From contig CAMELV010000010.1 in NCBI GenBank assembly GCA_945925985.1, positions 1 through 64,000 of the forward strand: a stretch of 64,000 nucleotides of DNA, given 5' to 3'. A model generated the notes under the pieces. That model searched no databases and was not told the DNA's origin. It saw only the letters and a list, made by a program, of their open reading frames with translations. This DNA is from Comamonas sp. lk (GTDB lineage Bacteria > Pseudomonadota > Gammaproteobacteria > Burkholderiales > Burkholderiaceae_C). Below, in pieces: positions 28,907 through 37,726 of this stretch (positions are counted from its first letter, which is position 1; each line of letters opens with the position of its first letter). Made by a program: the position numbers and the translations under genes.

Positions 28907-29917
28907 ATGTTCAAACGCAGAACCCTCACCTCGGCCCTGATGGCCGCCACCCTGCTGGTCGCTACCTCGGCTTTCGCCCAATTTGCGGAGCGCACCATCA
29001 AGTTCACCAACGGCGTCAACGAAGACCACCCCGTGGGCTTGGGTGTCAAGCGCATGCAAGAGGTGCTCAACGCCAAGACGGGTGGCAAGATCAAGATTAA
29101 CGCCTTCTGGGGCGGCTCGGCCGGCGGTGACCTGCCGGCCACTCAGGCATTGCGCGCCGGTACCCAAGAGATGGTGTGCACCTCCAGTTCGCCGCTGGTC
29201 GGCATTGTGAAAGAGCTGGGCGCCTTTGACCTGCCCTTCCTGTTCGCCAACGAAAAAGAAGCCGATGCCGTGCTGGATGGCCCGGCTGGCGCCTACTTCA
29301 ACAAGAAGCTCGAAGACGCCGGTGTGGTGAACCTGGCCTATTGGGAAAACGGCTTCCGTAACCTGACCAACAGCAAGCGGCCTGTATCCAAGGCCGAAGA
29401 CTTTGACGGCGTCAAGGTGCGGGTGATGCAGAACAACATCTTCCTGGACACCTTCAAGACCCTGGGATCCAACGCTGTGCCCATGGCCTTTGGCGAAGTG
29501 TTCACCGCACTGGAAACCAAAACCATTGACGGTCAGGAGAACCCCTTCGTCACGATTGAGACTTCCAAACTTAACGAGGTGCAGAAGTACCTGAGCGTGA
29601 CCCGCCACGCTTACACCCCGTTCCTGGTGCTGTACAGCAAAAAGCTTTGGGACCAGCTCAACGCCCAAGAGCAGGCCGTGCTGCGTGAAGCGGCCATTGA
29701 AGGCCAGAAAGTGCAGCGCGCGGCCAACCGCAGCCTCAACGAAAAATCGCTGAGTTCACTCAAGACCAAGGGTATGGTGGTGAATGAGGTCACGCCGGCT
29801 GAGCAGCTGCGTATGTTCCAGAAGGTCAAACCGGTTTATGACCGCAATATCCCGACGATCGGTGGCGAAGCGGTCAACATGGTGCTGGATGGCCTTAAAA
29901 AGGCGCGTGGCGGCTGA
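28907..29917 (+). CDS. dctP: TRAP transporter substrate-binding protein (DctP family)
   Basis: A 336-residue periplasmic protein with a Sec signal peptide (MFKRRTLTSALMAATLLVATSAFA, cleaved before QFAERTIKF, shown here in pieces). Start at ATG 28907, six bases after AAGGAG; an upstream extension lacks a signal peptide. The RPVSKAEDFDGVKVRVM region holds the conserved Arg that pairs with substrate carboxylates. It is the last gene of the TRAP set and is followed by a terminator hairpin. Ligand likely a sugar acid, from context only. Confidence 0.92.
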   Translation: MFKRRTLTSALMAATLLVATSAFAQFAERTIKFTNGVNEDHPVGLGVKRMQEVLNAKTGGKIKINAFWGGSAGGDLPATQALRAGTQEMVCTSSSPLVGIVKELGAFDLPFLFANEKEADAVLDGPAGAYFNKKLEDAGVVNLAYWENGFRNLTNSKRPVSKAEDFDGVKVRVMQNNIFLDTFKTLGSNAVPMAFGEVFTALETKTIDGQENPFVTIETSKLNEVQKYLSVTRHAYTPFLVLYSKKLWDQLNAQEQAVLREAAIEGQKVQRAANRSLNEKSLSSLKTKGMVVNEVTPAEQLRMFQKVKPVYDRNIPTIGGEAVNMVLDGLKKARGG

Positions 29918-29939
29918 CCCCCTGCTTCGTCAGAACCGG

Positions 29940-29969
29940 CCGCAGGTGGCAACGCCTGCGGTTTTTTTT
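29940..29969 (+). terminator. intrinsic terminator directly abutting the next ribosome-binding site
   Basis: CCGCAGG (29940-29946) pairs with CCTGCGG (29955-29961) around an 8-nt loop, followed by eight T (29962-29969). The GGAG ribosome-binding site of the next gene starts at 29970. The arrangement leaves no room for a promoter after the terminator, so the downstream gene must be reached by read-through or from a promoter inside dctP. Confidence 0.85.
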
Positions 29970-29979
29970 GGAGTATGAA

Positions 29980-31173
29980 TTGAAAATCACCAAAGTCGAA
30001 ACCCTGCGGCTCGACGAGTTCCCGAACATCATTTGGGTGCGCGTCTATACCGATGAGGGTCTGGTCGGTCTGGGCGAAACCTTCATGGGCGCTCAGGCGG
30101 TGGAGGCCTATATCCACGAGTGGGCCGGTCCGAAGCTGCTGGGCAAGGACCCGCTGGCGATCGAGGCGCGCAACCGGGAACTTACAGGCTACCTGGGCTG
30201 GCGTGGCTCCGGCGCCGAGACACGCGGCAACTCGGCCATCGACATCGCGTTGTGGGACATTTTTGGCAAGGCTGCCAACATGCCGCTGCACACCGCACTG
30301 GGTGGCAAAAGTCGCGACGACATCCGCATTTACAACACCTGCGCCGGCTACCGTTATGTGCGCAATACCGTTAACCAGAGCACGTCCAACTGGGGCCTGG
30401 GCCAGCATCAGGGGCCGTACGAAGACCTGGAGGGTTTTCTGCACCGCGCTGACGAGGTGGCCGAGTCCTTGCTAAGCGAGGGCATCACAGCGATGAAAAT
30501 CTGGCCGTTTGACCCTGCGGCCGAGCGCAGCGATGGCCAGTACATCAGCAACGCAGACCTCGACTTCGCACTGGAGCCGTTTCGCAAGATCCGCTCGGCC
30601 GTCGGGGAGCGCATGGATATCATGGTCGAGTTCCACAGTCTGTGGCGGCTGCCGATGGCGCAGAAAATTGCTCGGGCGCTCAAACCCTTCAACACCTTCT
30701 GGCATGAAGACGCGATCCGCATGGACAGCCTGGACCTACTCAAGCAGTACGCGCGGGACTGCGAGGCCCTGATCTGCGCCAGCGAGACGCTGAGCTACAA
30801 ATGGGCCTTCAAGGACTATCTGCAGACTGGCGTGGCCGGTGTGGTGATGCTGGATCTGAGCTGGTGCGGTGGCTTGAGCGAGGCGCGCAAAATTGCCGCC
30901 ATGGCCGATGCCTGGCAATTGCCGGTGGCCCCGCACGACTGCACCGGGCCGGTGGTCTGGACCGCCTCCAGCCACCTGTCGCTGCACGCACCCAATGCCC
31001 TGGTGCAGGAGAGTGTGCGGGCCTTTTACAGCGGCTGGTACAAGGAGCTGGTGACTGACTTGCCCGTGGTCAAGCATGGCATGCTGAGCCTGAGCGATAA
31101 ACCCGGGCTAGGCTTGGAATTGCTGCCCGATCTGCACCAGCGTGCTGACGCCACACTGCGTGTCAGCGAGTGA
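29980..31173 (+). CDS. mandelate racemase/muconate-lactonizing (enolase superfamily) sugar-acid dehydratase
   Basis: A 397-residue enolase-superfamily enzyme. Start TTG at 29980 gives MKITKVETLRLDEFP and has GGAG six bases upstream; the TTG at 29968 overlaps the terminator. Landmarks: MKIWPFD (catalytic Lys region), MVEFHS and HEDAI (metal ligands), SETLS and APHDCTGPV (His). The pattern fits acid-sugar dehydratases of the mandelate racemase subgroup; precise specificity (galactonate, gluconate, mannonate or other) cannot be told. It sits behind a TRAP uptake system and opposite an IlvD/Edd dehydratase. Confidence 0.88.
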   Translation: MKITKVETLRLDEFPNIIWVRVYTDEGLVGLGETFMGAQAVEAYIHEWAGPKLLGKDPLAIEARNRELTGYLGWRGSGAETRGNSAIDIALWDIFGKAANMPLHTALGGKSRDDIRIYNTCAGYRYVRNTVNQSTSNWGLGQHQGPYEDLEGFLHRADEVAESLLSEGITAMKIWPFDPAAERSDGQYISNADLDFALEPFRKIRSAVGERMDIMVEFHSLWRLPMAQKIARALKPFNTFWHEDAIRMDSLDLLKQYARDCEALICASETLSYKWAFKDYLQTGVAGVVMLDLSWCGGLSEARKIAAMADAWQLPVAPHDCTGPVVWTASSHLSLHAPNALVQESVRAFYSGWYKELVTDLPVVKHGMLSLSDKPGLGLELLPDLHQRADATLRVSE

Positions 31174-31210
31174 CGCCCGCTTCATGTCGCCGCTGGTCGC
31201 TTCGTGACGG

Positions 31211-31990
31211 CTACTGGGTGTAAACGCCGCCGTCAACAATGAGCATCTCGCCGTTGACAAAGCCGGCAGCAGGGCCAAGCAAGAACAGGATGGGCCCTGT
31301 CATGTCTTGCGGTTGCGCCATACGGTTCATCGGAACGCGCTTGCCATACTTGTCGGCATCAATGCCGTCGAAGATCTGTTCCCGACCCGTGCCGCCGGTC
31401 AGAAAGGCGGTGTTGGTCAGGCCAGGTGCAACCGCGTTAACACGGACGCGTGGCGCGTTCTCGCGGGCCAGGCCCTTGGTCAGGGCGACAACGCCAGCCT
31501 TGGCCGCTCCGTAATGGGTGTATCCCTTGACCACGTCGACTGCCATGGTCGAGGCGACGCTGACCATGGCGCCGTTTCCGGATCGGTGCAACATCGGCAA
31601 AGCTGCGCGGGCGCAAAGAAAATGGCAGCGCAGGTTGCCAGCGATGATCTCGTCAAACACGGCCACCGACAAGTTGGCAATGGGCTGCCAGCCCTTGAAG
31701 AACCCGGCCAGATTGACAAAGCCGTCCAGCGCCGGCCAGTGCTGACACAGCGTTTCAAAGGCAGCCGCCACGCTGGATTCGTCACTGCCGTCCATGGCAA
31801 TTGAGAGCACCTGCGTTGGCGGCGGGTTTTGCGCCAGCGAACTGGGCAGGTCCAGCACCGCCACTGCTACGCCGGTGTCCAACAGCGCCTGCACCAGTTG
31901 GCGGCCCATGCCGCCGCAGCCTCCGACGACGGCGACCCGCGCGCCGGGTGGCGGTCCCAGGCGCGCGGGATCAAAGGCCGGTACGGTCAC
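31211..31990 (-). CDS. SDR family oxidoreductase
   Basis: A ~259-residue short-chain dehydrogenase. The GTG at 31990 (MTVPAFDPARLGPPPG) is preferred because it follows the livK stop by 25 bp; no clear ribosome-binding site is visible. Cofactor motif VVGGCGGMG, NLAG in place of the usual NNAG, catalytic YGAAK, and ending IVDGGVYTQ. Located at the 3' end of the Liv operon, so it may process the imported compound rather than belong to the convergent sugar-acid genes. Confidence 0.85.
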   Translation of the reverse strand: MTVPAFDPARLGPPPGARVAVVGGCGGMGRQLVQALLDTGVAVAVLDLPSSLAQNPPPTQVLSIAMDGSDESSVAAAFETLCQHWPALDGFVNLAGFFKGWQPIANLSVAVFDEIIAGNLRCHFLCARAALPMLHRSGNGAMVSVASTMAVDVVKGYTHYGAAKAGVVALTKGLARENAPRVRVNAVAPGLTNTAFLTGGTGREQIFDGIDADKYGKRVPMNRMAQPQDMTGPILFLLGPAAGFVNGEMLIVDGGVYTQ

Positions 31991-32015
31991 GTTAGCTGCA
32001 ACCCGGTGACCGTGC

Positions 32016-33179
32016 TCAAGGCAGTAGGTCGCTGACCGAGACCCAGCGGCCGCCGCTGGCCTGGTCGACACGCACCGTTTCCGGGTCAATGTGGTTGGTC
32101 TTGAAGGTCTTGGGACCGTAGAAAATCAGGCCCTTGTCGTCGTAGCCGGTGGTCTGCAACGCCTTAGCCACTTTGTCGGCAGTGATGTCACGGCCGGCAG
32201 CGGTCAGGCCCTTGATGAACCAGTCGGTGTAGACGTAGGCCAAAAGCGCATTTTCATCGGGTTCCATGTTGTTGAAGCGCTTCTTGAAGCTGTCTTTCCA
32301 GCCCTTGACTTCGGGTGCATCCGTGCCGGCTTTCCAGACGCCGACGCCATACAGGCCCTCCACGGTCTCCTTGCCCAGTTGCAGCACGATGCCGGTGCGG
32401 CCAGGGTTACCTGTCAACACCTTGACATCGGTCCAGCCCAGCTTCTTGACTTCGGACATGATGCCCACGGTTTCGCGGGTAACGGTGGCGATGACGATCA
32501 GGTCGGTGCCTGCAGCCTTCATGCGGGCCACCTGGGAGGAGAAGTCAATGTCGGCCACCTTGTAGCCAGCTTCAGCCACCAGCGTCAGGCCATTGGCCTG
32601 CACCGCTGACTTGACGCCCGTGCCCATCAGGTCACCGAGCGGACCCTCCTGGTAGATGTAGCCCACTTTTTTGGCACCGTGCTTTTTGATCATCCAGTCG
32701 ACACCTTTGTGCATGACGGTGTTGTAGTTGGGCGTGGTGGTGAACAGCAAGGGGCTTTTGCCAGAGATTTGCTGGATTACCGAGGACGCAGCCCAAGGCG
32801 AAAAATACAGCACGCCCGCATCCACCGCTTTCTTCACCGTTGCCGCGTTCGGGCCGGAGCCAAAGGGGTTGACGATCGCAAAGACATCGTCGCTGCGGAT
32901 CAGTTTGTCGACGGCACGCACCGCCAGTTGCGGTTGGCTGCCGTTGTCTTCCACCACCATGCGCAGCTTGCGGCCGTTGATGCCGCCGGCCTCATTGACC
33001 TCATCAAGGCGCATCTGCATGCCGTTGCGCAGGTGCGGCATGCCCGCAGCCACCGGGCCAGACAGGTCCATGTGGGTGCCCAGGACAATCTCTTTGTCTG
33101 AGACCCCGCCCGCGTGTGCGGTGGTCCCCAGCACAGCGGCCAGCAGGGCAGCTGGCAAAAATTTGAAATAACGCTTCAT
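32016..33179 (-). CDS. livK: Liv-type ABC transporter substrate-binding protein
   Basis: A 387-residue periplasmic binding protein of the branched-chain amino acid/amide family (peripla_BP_6). It has a Sec signal peptide (MKRYFKFLPAALLAAVLG, cleaved near AHAGG) and the family start GVSDKEIVLGTHMDLSGP. AAGGAG precedes the ATG. Members of this family in Burkholderiales often bind aromatic acids or other carboxylates rather than amino acids. It is encoded after an acyl-CoA ligase in the livHMGF operon, which hints that its ligand is an organic acid activated to a CoA thioester. Confidence 0.92.
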   Translation of the reverse strand: MKRYFKFLPAALLAAVLGTTAHAGGVSDKEIVLGTHMDLSGPVAAGMPHLRNGMQMRLDEVNEAGGINGRKLRMVVEDNGSQPQLAVRAVDKLIRSDDVFAIVNPFGSGPNAATVKKAVDAGVLYFSPWAASSVIQQISGKSPLLFTTTPNYNTVMHKGVDWMIKKHGAKKVGYIYQEGPLGDLMGTGVKSAVQANGLTLVAEAGYKVADIDFSSQVARMKAAGTDLIVIATVTRETVGIMSEVKKLGWTDVKVLTGNPGRTGIVLQLGKETVEGLYGVGVWKAGTDAPEVKGWKDSFKKRFNNMEPDENALLAYVYTDWFIKGLTAAGRDITADKVAKALQTTGYDDKGLIFYGPKTFKTNHIDPETVRVDQASGGRWVSVSDLLP

Positions 33180-33233
33180 AACGGTCTCCTTCTCTAGTTA
33201 ATCGACAGATGAAAAATGGGGGTGCTTGCTGCC

Positions 33234-35081
33234 TCAGGGCGGGGCGTACATGCTGGCAATCACAGCCGCGTACTTGCTCGCCACCACCTTGCGCTTGAGC
33301 TTCATGGTGGGCGTGAGCTCGTCGTCCTCGGCCGTCAGCAACTGGGCAATGATGCGGAAATCCTTGATTTGCTCTGCCCGGGCCAGTCGGGTATTGACCT
33401 GCTCTAGCTCGGTCCGGATCATGGCCAGCACTTCAGGCGCACGCGTCATGCTGGCGTAGTCGGTGTAAGGCACCTGCCGGTCTTGGGCAAACTTGGCCAC
33501 GTTGTCCTGGTCCAGCATCACCAGGCAGGTCAGGTAGTGCCGGCCCTCACCGATCACCACCGCGTCCGAGATGTAGGGGCTGAACTTGAGGTGGTTCTCG
33601 ATGTTGCTGGGTGTGATGTTTTTGCCGCCAGAGGTGATGATGATGTCTTTGAGCCGGTCTTTGATGCTCAAGAAGCCCTCGGCGTCGATGGCGCCGCAGT
33701 CGCCTGTGTGCAGCCAGCCGTCAGCATCGATGGTCTCCCGGGTTTTTTCGGGCAGGTTCCAGTAGCCAGCGAAGACATTGGGACCTCGCACCAGCACCTC
33801 GTCGTCGACGCCGAGCCGAATCTCGGTGCCCTGCGCGCAGACCCCGGCAGTGCCGATCCGGATGCGGTCAGCTGGCATCGAGGTGCAGAAACCGCAGGTC
33901 TCAGTCATGCCAAAGGCCTCGAGCAGATCGATGCCCACGGCCATGTACCAGCGCAACAGGTCAGGCGGCACGGGTGCCGCGCCGGTCATCGCGGTCTTGA
34001 TGTTCTGCAAGCCCAGAAAGCTGCGTAAATTGGACAACACCAGTTTTTGCAGCAAGGCATAACGCGTGGCCCGCCAGCCGGTGATGGGGCGGCCATCAAG
34101 CCGGGCCTGTGCCATGGCTGCGCCCTCAGTCAGCACCTGCGCGTACACCTTGCGCGATACGGGCAGCGCATCCTGCATGTACAGGGTGACCTGGGAGTAC
34201 ATTTTTTCCCAGAACCGCGGTGGCCCGAAGATCACGTGGGGTGCGACCTCGCGCACATCATTGAAGACGGTGCCAGAGTTCTCGGGGAAATGGACGGTCT
34301 GACCCTGTGCCAGTGGGTTGTAGGCGGTGCTCATGCGCTCGGCGATATGGCACAGGGGTAAAAAGGACAGGGTCCGGTCCAGCGGTTGCAGGTTCAGGTA
34401 CTGTTGCACGCTGTTGATCTGGAACACCAGGTTGCGGTTGCTGATCATGGCCCCTTTGGGCGCCCCGGTGGTGCCCGAGGTGTAGACCAGAAAGGCGATG
34501 TCGTCCGGTTGGCTGGCGTCGATGGACGCGTCAAAACGTTCTCCATGGGCCGCTGCCTGGGCCTGACCCAGAGCCAGGAACTGGTCGAATGGGGTGGCCA
34601 TCGGGTCTGCCAGATCACGCATACCCCTGAGGTCAGTGATAACGATGCGCTGCAGGGCCGGACAGTGGTCGCGCACCGACAGGGCTTTGTCGTATTGCTC
34701 TTGGTTTTCAACGAACAGCACGCGCACTGCGGCGTCCTGCAGAACGTATTGCACCTGCTCGGGCGAAGAGGTTGGGTAGATGCCGGTGCTCAAAATCCCC
34801 ATGCACTGCGCGCCAAAGTCGGCGTACAGCCACTCGGGCCGGTTCTCTGACAGGATGGCAATGGCTTCGCCACGCTGCAAGCCCAGGCTGTGCAGGGCCA
34901 GCCCGACGGCGCGGGCCTGGTCAAAGTACTGCGCCCAGCTGATCGAGGCCCAGATGCCTTTCTTCTTGTGACGCAACGCAGCCAGCGATGCCCATTGTTG
35001 GCTGCGGGCACGGAACAGCTTTTGCGGCGTGTCAGAACCGAAAGCCAGAATAGGCAAGGACGAGGGCGTGGCGACAGACAT
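33234..35081 (-). CDS. long-chain acyl-CoA synthetase-like AMP-forming ligase
   Basis: A 615-residue adenylate-forming enzyme. P-loop motif YTSGTTGAPKGAMISN, motif II GWLHTGDCGAIDAEG, and the C-terminal hinge region KDRLKDIIITSGGKNITP with its lysine. Size and spacing fit the long-chain/FadD15-type group. A strong GGAGGT precedes the ATG. It sits inside a Liv ABC operon (livF ends 7 bp upstream, livK follows 54 bp downstream), so it probably activates the imported acid. Substrate unknown. Confidence 0.92.
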   Translation of the reverse strand: MSVATPSSLPILAFGSDTPQKLFRARSQQWASLAALRHKKKGIWASISWAQYFDQARAVGLALHSLGLQRGEAIAILSENRPEWLYADFGAQCMGILSTGIYPTSSPEQVQYVLQDAAVRVLFVENQEQYDKALSVRDHCPALQRIVITDLRGMRDLADPMATPFDQFLALGQAQAAAHGERFDASIDASQPDDIAFLVYTSGTTGAPKGAMISNRNLVFQINSVQQYLNLQPLDRTLSFLPLCHIAERMSTAYNPLAQGQTVHFPENSGTVFNDVREVAPHVIFGPPRFWEKMYSQVTLYMQDALPVSRKVYAQVLTEGAAMAQARLDGRPITGWRATRYALLQKLVLSNLRSFLGLQNIKTAMTGAAPVPPDLLRWYMAVGIDLLEAFGMTETCGFCTSMPADRIRIGTAGVCAQGTEIRLGVDDEVLVRGPNVFAGYWNLPEKTRETIDADGWLHTGDCGAIDAEGFLSIKDRLKDIIITSGGKNITPSNIENHLKFSPYISDAVVIGEGRHYLTCLVMLDQDNVAKFAQDRQVPYTDYASMTRAPEVLAMIRTELEQVNTRLARAEQIKDFRIIAQLLTAEDDELTPTMKLKRKVVASKYAAVIASMYAPP

Positions 35082-35088
35082 GGTTCGG

Positions 35089-35877
35089 CTACCTCCAGGT
35101 CTTGCGCCGCTTCCAGCGCTGTTTTTGGCCGTCTTCGCGCGCCTGCTGATGGCCCCCGCCCAGGTAGAACTCTTTTACATCGTCCTTGGCCATGAGTTCG
35201 GCGCAGCTGCCGGCCGCCACGATCCGGCCAAGTTCCATGATGTAGCCGTCGTCGGCCGTGGCCAGGGCAATCGCGGCATTTTGCTCGACCACCAGAATGG
35301 CCGTGCCCAGCTCGGCATTGATACGTTTGATGATGACGAAAATTTCGCGGGTCAGCAGGGGCGATAGGCCGAGCGACGGCTCATCAAGCAGCAGGACCGC
35401 GGGCCTGGCCATCAGCGCCCGCCCGATCGCCAGCATCTGTTGTTCGCCGCCCGACAGCAAACCGCCATGCTGGGCTTGGCGCTCAAGCAGGCGCGGAAAC
35501 CAAGTGAAGACCCGCGCCAGGTCGGCCTCAATATGCTCACGACCGGCACGCGCGAAGGTGCCCATCATCAGGTTCTCGCGCACCGACAGAAAGGGAAAAA
35601 CTTGGCGGCCTTCGGGCACCAGCACCACACCGCTGCGCGCCACCTGGTCGGGGTCTTGTCCGTGGATGGCCTTGCCCTGGTAGTTGATGCTGCCCTTGAA
35701 GGGATCGATGACGCCGGCAATGGTATTGAGCAGCGTGGTCTTGCCGGCGCCATTGGCCCCGAGCACGGCCACGATACGGCCTGGTTGGACCTCCAGGTTG
35801 ATGCCCTTGATGGCATTGACGGGGCCGTACCACGTCTCCAGGTTCTTGATGGCGAGTACAGGTGTTGGGGTGGTCAT
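35089..35877 (-). CDS. livF: Liv-type ABC transporter ATP-binding protein LivF
   Basis: A 262-residue ATPase. Start ATG at 35877 (MTTPTPVLAIKNLETWYG), 4 bp after the livG stop. Walker A GANGAGKTT, signature LSGGEQQMLAIGRAL, Walker B VLLLDEPSLGLSP. The short C-terminal extension is basic (GGGHQQAREDGQKQRWKRR), longer than in most LivF proteins. Works with LivG on the cytoplasmic face of the LivHM channel. Confidence 0.93.
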   Translation of the reverse strand: MTTPTPVLAIKNLETWYGPVNAIKGINLEVQPGRIVAVLGANGAGKTTLLNTIAGVIDPFKGSINYQGKAIHGQDPDQVARSGVVLVPEGRQVFPFLSVRENLMMGTFARAGREHIEADLARVFTWFPRLLERQAQHGGLLSGGEQQMLAIGRALMARPAVLLLDEPSLGLSPLLTREIFVIIKRINAELGTAILVVEQNAAIALATADDGYIMELGRIVAAGSCAELMAKDDVKEFYLGGGHQQAREDGQKQRWKRRKTWR

Positions 35878-35881
35878 GGCG

Positions 35882-36640
35882 TCAGGCCCCCAGGTAGGCG
35901 GCAATCACTGCCGGGTCACCCTGTACCTCGGCCGGGGTACCCAGCGCCAGCACCTGCCCCATGTTCATGCACAACACGCGGTCGGCGGCCTCGGACACCA
36001 GTGACATGTCGTGTTCGACCATGATCACCGTGATGCCCAGGTCTTTCTGGATGTCGTCAATCCAGAAGGCCAGCTCACGGGTCTCTTCCGGGTTAAGGCC
36101 GGAGGCTGGTTCATCCAGCAGCAGCAGGCGGGGTTGGGTGGCCAGTGCGCGCGCCAATTCGACCACCTTGCGCACGCCATAGGGCAGGCCGGCCACCGGG
36201 CTGTTGCGGTAGGGCATCAGATCGAGCAGTTGAATCACGTCTTCGACCTGGTCCCGCGAAGCGGCCTCAGCCGCACGGACCGCCGGGGTCCAGAGCCACT
36301 GCGCTGCAAAGCTGCCGTGCGGAAAGCGGTGCCGGCCCAACAGCAGGTTGTCCAGAACGGTGCCGCCTTCAAACAGTTCGATGTTTTGGAAAGTGCGTCC
36401 GATGCCGCTGTGCACCACCTTATGGCGCGGCAGCGCCGTGATGTCCTGGCCTTCGAACAATACCCGGCCCTGGGTCGGGTCAAACACCCGGGTGATCACG
36501 TTCAGGACCGAGGTCTTGCCGGCGCCGTTGGGGCCAATGATGGCAAACACCTCACCCTGTTCGACCGAGAAACTGACATTGCCGATCGCCTGCACACCAC
36601 CAAAGCGCAGGGACAAATCAGAGACGGAAAACACGCTCAC
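35882..36640 (-). CDS. livG: Liv-type ABC transporter ATP-binding protein LivG
   Basis: A 252-residue ATPase with Walker A GPNGAGKTS, the LivG-type degenerate signature LPYGVRKVVELARAL, Walker B LLLLDEPASGLNP and the LivG C-terminal tail (VQGDPAVIAAYLGA). The start overlaps the livM stop by 4 bp (ATGA), indicating coupled translation. Confidence 0.93.
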   Translation of the reverse strand: MSVFSVSDLSLRFGGVQAIGNVSFSVEQGEVFAIIGPNGAGKTSVLNVITRVFDPTQGRVLFEGQDITALPRHKVVHSGIGRTFQNIELFEGGTVLDNLLLGRHRFPHGSFAAQWLWTPAVRAAEAASRDQVEDVIQLLDLMPYRNSPVAGLPYGVRKVVELARALATQPRLLLLDEPASGLNPEETRELAFWIDDIQKDLGITVIMVEHDMSLVSEAADRVLCMNMGQVLALGTPAEVQGDPAVIAAYLGA

Positions 36641-37713
36641 TTGTAACGCTCCGACTTCATGTAGCTCTTGCCGCGTTTGAACATGTCTTGCCGGTACAGC
36701 GGAAAGGTTTCAAGAAAGGTCTTGAACTTGATCCAGCGGCCGTTGAGCCCTTTCGGCTCGAAAAGGACAAACAGCGCCAGCACCAAGCCGAAGACGAAGG
36801 TTTCCAGCCCGAACTGTTTGGCGATGTGGTCGGGCAGCAGGGGCTTGATCCGGGAGATGAAGGTCGGCAGCATGCTGATCAGGATGGCGCCCAAGATGGC
36901 ACCACGCAGCGAACCCAGGCCGCCGATGGTGACCATCAGCACCAGCTCAAGCGAGAGAATCAGGCCAAAGCCTTCTGGCGTCAGGAACCCAACATGGTGG
37001 GCCAGCAGGGCGCCACCCAGTCCGGTGACCATGGCAGAGACCACAAAAGCCAGCACCTTGTAACCCGCCACCCAGATGCCCAGGCTGTAGGCCGCAGCCT
37101 CGGAGTCGCGCACCCCCATGAAGGCTCGCCCGGTTTTGGCGCGCATCAGGTTAAGTAAACCCAGCAGCACGATCACCAGCACCACCAGACACAGGTAGTA
37201 GAAAGATTGCAGCTTGGACAAGTCCAGGCCGAACAGCACCGGGCTGTTGACAGAGATGCCGTTAAAGCCGCCAGTCACGCTCTTCCAGCGGCCAATGACA
37301 TGCTCGGTCAGTATGGCAAAGGCCAGTGTGACCATGGCGAGGTAGAGCCCGGATACCCTGATCGCCGGCAGCCCGATGACCAGGCCAATGAGGCCCGTAA
37401 AGGCAGCGGCCAGCAACATCGATGGCACCAGCGGGAACCCATGCGCGAGCAGCCAGGTGTGGGTGTAGGCGCCGATGGCGATGAACGCCGAGTGCCCCAG
37501 CGACACCTGTCCGGTGTAGCCCACCAAGACCATCAGGCCCAGGCTAACAATGCACATGATGAACACGTAACTGAGCTCGCCCACCACATACTTGGGCATC
37601 ACCCATGGGGCGATCAGCAGTGCGGCCATCAGCAAACCGTAAGCCAGCCGGCCGGGCAGGTAGCGCAGCAGGGCGTGGCCGTCGCGGTAGGTGGTGTCGT
37701 AGGCAAAGCGCAT
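36637..37713 (-). CDS. livM: Liv-type ABC transporter permease LivM
   Basis: A 358-residue inner-membrane protein with eight to ten hydrophobic segments. It carries the LivM hallmarks GYTGQVSLGHSAFIAIGAY and MGVRDSEAAAYSLGI (the EAA-like ATPase contact) and GGLGSLRGAILGA. A basic C-terminal tail of ~35 residues follows the last helix. It lies 13 bp after livH. Confidence 0.93.
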   Translation of the reverse strand: MRFAYDTTYRDGHALLRYLPGRLAYGLLMAALLIAPWVMPKYVVGELSYVFIMCIVSLGLMVLVGYTGQVSLGHSAFIAIGAYTHTWLLAHGFPLVPSMLLAAAFTGLIGLVIGLPAIRVSGLYLAMVTLAFAILTEHVIGRWKSVTGGFNGISVNSPVLFGLDLSKLQSFYYLCLVVLVIVLLGLLNLMRAKTGRAFMGVRDSEAAAYSLGIWVAGYKVLAFVVSAMVTGLGGALLAHHVGFLTPEGFGLILSLELVLMVTIGGLGSLRGAILGAILISMLPTFISRIKPLLPDHIAKQFGLETFVFGLVLALFVLFEPKGLNGRWIKFKTFLETFPLYRQDMFKRGKSYMKSERYK

Positions 37714-37726
37714 GGGAGGCAGCTTG

